Of a stretch of 27,138 nucleotides of DNA, positions 24,829-27,138 are shown in pieces. Within the stretch, counting starts at the first letter, position 1; each line of letters opens with the position of its first letter. The DNA lies in the NCBI GenBank assembly GCA_963546395.1, contig CAUUMS010000019.1, positions 1 through 27,138 on the forward strand. The letters run 5' to 3'. A program made the translations under genes and the position numbers. The notes beneath the pieces are model-generated. The model saw only the letters and a list, made by a program, of their open reading frames with translations, ran no database searches and was not told the origin of the DNA. This DNA is from Bacteroides_D sp963546395 (GTDB lineage Bacteria > Bacteroidota > Bacteroidia > Bacteroidales > CAJPTX01).

Positions 24829-25284
24829 ATGCCGAGTTGTGGGATTGGAAAGGGCGGTTGCTGGTTGGGCCGATTGGGATACTACGTGTCGCTTTACGGT
24901 TCGGCACTCGTCCTACTTTGGATTGGGTTGTTTAAATTTACGCTGCGCGAGGCCGAGGCCATTCGCCCCCTGGTGGAGCATCACCCGCTGAGCTTTTGGG
25001 TGTACAGTGTCTTCAGCGTGCGTGCCGTGTCGAACTTCGTGGGGATTGTGGAGATTGCCATTGCGGCACTCCTCATTCTGAGCCCATGGAGTGCGCGGGT
25101 TCGCCGCATGGCGGGGGTTGGCATGCTGGTGACGTTCGTCATCACGTTGAGCTACCTCTTCACCACGCCGGGCACGTGGCGCATGGTGGAGTGGATGCCT
25201 GTGACCGACTTCTTCATCCTTAAGGATGTGGTGATGCTCGGGTTCGGGCTCATGCTCTTGTCGGGTAGGGGGGCACGGCGATGA
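24829..25284 (+). CDS. DUF417 (RclC/YkgB-like) four-helix inner-membrane protein
   Basis: This 151-residue protein has four predicted membrane helices. The motif WIGLFKFTLREAEAIRPLVEHHPLSFWVY (about 27-55) is the DUF417 hallmark, followed by SNFVGIVEIAIAALL and a conserved C-terminal FFILKDVVMLG. The E. coli member RclC belongs to the rcl operon for reactive-chlorine resistance. The downstream msrAB gene starts inside its stop (ATGA, 25281-25284), so the two are translated together. ATG 24829 is preferred; a GTG at 24802 would add nine residues. No RclA or RclR homologue lies next to it. The 24626-24828 spacer upstream shows no promoter that I could identify. Confidence 0.8.
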   Translation: MPSCGIGKGGCWLGRLGYYVSLYGSALVLLWIGLFKFTLREAEAIRPLVEHHPLSFWVYSVFSVRAVSNFVGIVEIAIAALLILSPWSARVRRMAGVGMLVTFVITLSYLFTTPGTWRMVEWMPVTDFFILKDVVMLGFGLMLLSGRGARR

Positions 25285-26366
25285 GCGAGGGTAGAAGTAT
25301 GGCGAGACGCTTCTGGGCGTACGCTGCGCTGGTGTTGGGACTGGTGGCAATGGGGCAGGCCGGATGCGCTGAGCCCTCAAGGCGAACGGAGGTTATGGAA
25401 CAGGGAACGCAGGAGATCTATTTTGCCGGAGGGTGCTTTTGGGGCACCGAGCATTTTTTCAAGCAGGTGCGGGGCGTGGTCTCCACCGAGGTAGGGTATG
25501 CCAATGGGACGGGTAAGAATCCGACCTATGAGCAGGTGTGCAGTCACACCACAGGATTTGCCGAGGTAGTGCGGGTGGTGTACGATCCGCACCAGGTGGA
25601 GCTGCGCCAGCTGATAGATCTCTACCTTAAGACGGTGGATCCGACGAGTCTGAATCAGCAGGGGAACGATCGGGGCACGCAGTACCGTACGGGGATCTAC
25701 TACACTCGTGGGGAGGATGCGCCGGTGGTGACGGAGGCACTAGCCGCATTGGCCCGCCAGATAGGTAAGACGGTGGTGATAGAGAATCGGCCGCTGGAGA
25801 ATTACTACCCGGCTGAGCAGTACCATCAGGACTACCTGGATAACAACCCCGGGGGGTATTGCCACCTTTCGCCTGCGCTGTTCGAGATGGCCCGGCAGGC
25901 GAACCCGCCGCAGGAGTCGGCTTACCGTCGTAAGGATGATGCCACGCTGCGCAAGGAGCTGAGCTCGCTCCAGTACGAGGTTACGCAGAATAGTGCCACG
26001 GAACGCCCGTTCACCAATGAGTACTGGAATGAGTTCCGGGAGGGGATTTACGTGGACATCACCACGGGAGAGCCACTTTTCATGTCGACAGACAAGTTCG
26101 AGTCGGGTTGTGGATGGCCCGCATTCTCCAAGCCCATTTCGAAGGACTTGATTGTGGAGAAGGATGATCGGTCGCATGGCATGGTGCGCACGGAGGTGCG
26201 TAGCAAGACGGGCAATGCGCACTTGGGGCATATCTTCAACGATGGGCCCGCGGAGCTCGGCGGCATGCGCTACTGCATCAATAGTGCCTCGCTACGCTTT
26301 GTGCCCAAGGAACGGATGCAGGCGGAGGGGTATGGCGATTACCTCAAATTATTCGAGCAGCGATAA
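25281..26366 (+). CDS. msrAB: Bifunctional methionine sulfoxide reductase MsrA-MsrB with lipoprotein-like signal
   Basis: This 361-residue fusion reduces both the S and R forms of methionine sulfoxide. The N-terminal segment with a lipobox-like GQAGC (C29) suggests export and lipid anchoring in the periplasm or at the outer membrane, although Q at -3 is atypical. The MsrA domain (about 45-200) has the catalytic Cys in GGCFWG (C52), and the typical YHQDYL segment is present. The MsrB domain (about 225-355) has ESGCGWPAF (C277, resolving) and RYCINSASLRF (C332, catalytic). No zinc-binding CxxC pairs were seen. It overlaps the DUF417 stop by ATGA, so coupling is strong. An internal ATG at 25299 is an alternative start that would keep the signal intact. 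Confidence 0.92.
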   Translation: MSEGRSMARRFWAYAALVLGLVAMGQAGCAEPSRRTEVMEQGTQEIYFAGGCFWGTEHFFKQVRGVVSTEVGYANGTGKNPTYEQVCSHTTGFAEVVRVVYDPHQVELRQLIDLYLKTVDPTSLNQQGNDRGTQYRTGIYYTRGEDAPVVTEALAALARQIGKTVVIENRPLENYYPAEQYHQDYLDNNPGGYCHLSPALFEMARQANPPQESAYRRKDDATLRKELSSLQYEVTQNSATERPFTNEYWNEFREGIYVDITTGEPLFMSTDKFESGCGWPAFSKPISKDLIVEKDDRSHGMVRTEVRSKTGNAHLGHIFNDGPAELGGMRYCINSASLRFVPKERMQAEGYGDYLKLFEQR

Positions 26367-26383
26367 TTCCCCGAGGCTGAGGC

Positions 26384-26431
26384 GAACCCGCATGACGTAA
26401 GGGTTCACATACGCATGTTAAGGCGTATGTG
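26384..26431 (+). terminator. Tandem hairpins after msrAB
   Basis: Two perfect inverted repeats overlap at one base: GAACCC/GGGTTC (26384-26389 with 26401-26406) and CACATACGC/GCGTATGTG (26406-26414 with 26423-26431). No long T run follows. They are plausible transcript-end structures. Confidence 0.45.
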
Positions 26432-26696
26432 GATAAAGTTACCGACAGGGTAGAACCTTTTCGGTGTTCACTGAGTTAATCACTGCACGAGGGCCAGGTT
26501 TCCCCACGCGCAGTGAGACGCATCGGTAGTGGTGCTGTGCAGTTCGGCTCCCCGCTTGAGGGTGTCGGGCTGTGCAGCGTGCTTTTATGCTGAGGGTGTA
26601 CTGGCCACGGTGGGTACGGGGTGAGGCGGTGTCGGCTGAGAATGATCTCCTCGTAGGAGGTTGGTGAGGGCATCCAAACGGATAAAATGCGGTGGT
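26432..26696. other. Non-coding spacer before the sensor gene
   Basis: No gene is supported. From the msrAB stop at 26366 to the next start at 26697 the stretch is about 330 nt, mostly GC-rich and without a clear TAnnTTTG promoter. A partial match TAGAACCTTTT lies near 26451. Confidence 0.4.
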
Positions 26697-27138
26697 ATGG
26701 GAGCTGATTCCTTTCGGAAACGCAAGGCATCCCTGCGTTTCCACATTGTGAAGTGGTTCGTATTTTCGTTCATTGCCATTTCATTGGCAATCTCATGCGT
26801 GCTGGGCTGGTGGCAGATCAGGGCCATGCGAGAAAACTACTACGAGCAGGCCGAGAGCGTGTCGAAGCTGCTGGGGGTACGGGCCACGCAGTTCATAGAG
26901 GCCGCCATGCAGGTGACGACGCAGCACACCGAGGCGCTGGAGGCTGCGCATGAGCAGGGGGTGCAGAACCGCACCCTGTTCCACTCGCAGCAGCGCAAGT
27001 GCCTGTCCCAATACGACTGGATCTTTTGCGCGTGGGCCTCGGGCGAGCCGAACGCCATCGATTCGTTGGATGGGTGGGCGCGGCGTGAGTACGGGCTCAA
27101 TGAGCATACGCACCTCTCGCTGGGATGGAATCGCCAAG
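26697..27138 (+). CDS. dCache-type membrane sensor protein, N-terminal part (runs off the window)
   Basis: The frame is open from ATG 26697 to the window edge, 147 residues. A short basic N-terminus (FRKRKASLRF) precedes one membrane helix (about 18-42). An extracytoplasmic helical segment then leads into a Cache-like sensor (YYEQAESVSKLLGVRATQF, then QYDWIFCAWASGEPNAIDSLD, then HLSLGWNRQ). The pattern of a W-x-x-WxxGEPN segment followed by a (W)NR end resembles dCache_1 ligand-binding domains. The output domain (histidine kinase, SpoIIE phosphatase, GGDEF or chemoreceptor) lies outside the window. The first codons fit translation at 26697. Confidence 0.65.
   Translation, partial: MGADSFRKRKASLRFHIVKWFVFSFIAISLAISCVLGWWQIRAMRENYYEQAESVSKLLGVRATQFIEAAMQVTTQHTEALEAAHEQGVQNRTLFHSQQRKCLSQYDWIFCAWASGEPNAIDSLDGWARREYGLNEHTHLSLGWNRQ

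Overview
The window (about 27 kb, GC-rich, roughly 58-60% by eye) comes from the Bacteroidota, most likely a Porphyromonadaceae/Porphyromonas-like member of the Bacteroidales. The evidence is a TonB receptor with an N-terminal carboxypeptidase-regulatory-like domain, a giant protease ending in a type IX secretion (T9SS) sorting domain, promoters of the TAnnTTTG type instead of sigma70 -10/-35 boxes, almost no Shine-Dalgarno sequences, and an NfnAB/SudAB-type oxidoreductase. The genus is an inference from gene content.

Layout: (1) 79-3173, a promoter, a small His-rich membrane-anchored protein and a TonB-dependent receptor, a likely metal-uptake pair, closed by an 18-bp perfect terminator hairpin. 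(2) 3194-4858 on the minus strand, a lone DUF262/DUF1524 (GmrSD/SspE-like) putative defence nuclease with a 14-bp palindrome in its upstream region. (3) 5051-6883, an LTA-synthase/MdoB-like membrane sulfatase-fold enzyme whose nucleophile position is Ser instead of Thr. (4) 7004-7121, tRNA-Pro(GGG) and its terminator. (5) 7122-7641, an unusually AT-rich non-coding stretch with a palindromic repeat, a promoter and an operator-like palindrome. (6) 7642-17037, a 3,131-codon secreted subtilase cut by one in-frame TAG between its catalytic His and Ser. (7) 17603-20545, a tight plus-strand operon: polyprenyl diphosphate synthase, CvpA-family membrane protein, FolB, a Cys-rich CWC mini-protein and MazG. 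(8) 20546-20939, non-coding, holding a second copy of the palindromic repeat. (9) 20940-23196 on the minus strand, nfnA-nfnB. (10) 23483-26366, a TPM-domain protein with an unusual insertion, then a DUF417 (RclC-like) membrane protein overlapping a lipoprotein-like MsrA-MsrB fusion. (11) 26697 to the window end, the start of a dCache-type membrane sensor.

How the genes work together: the window is mostly housekeeping and cell-envelope genes, with three accessory-looking spots. These are the solitary DUF262/DUF1524 gene, the giant adhesin-like protease with its nonsense codon, and the DUF417-MsrAB pair, which suggests a periplasmic oxidant (possibly hypochlorous acid) repair unit. No CRISPR array, transposase, integrase or rRNA gene was seen. 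The strongest points for a second look are the amber codon in the giant subtilase, the palindromic repeat at 7256 and 20657, the inserted TPM domain and the operator-like palindromes at 4896 and 7590.
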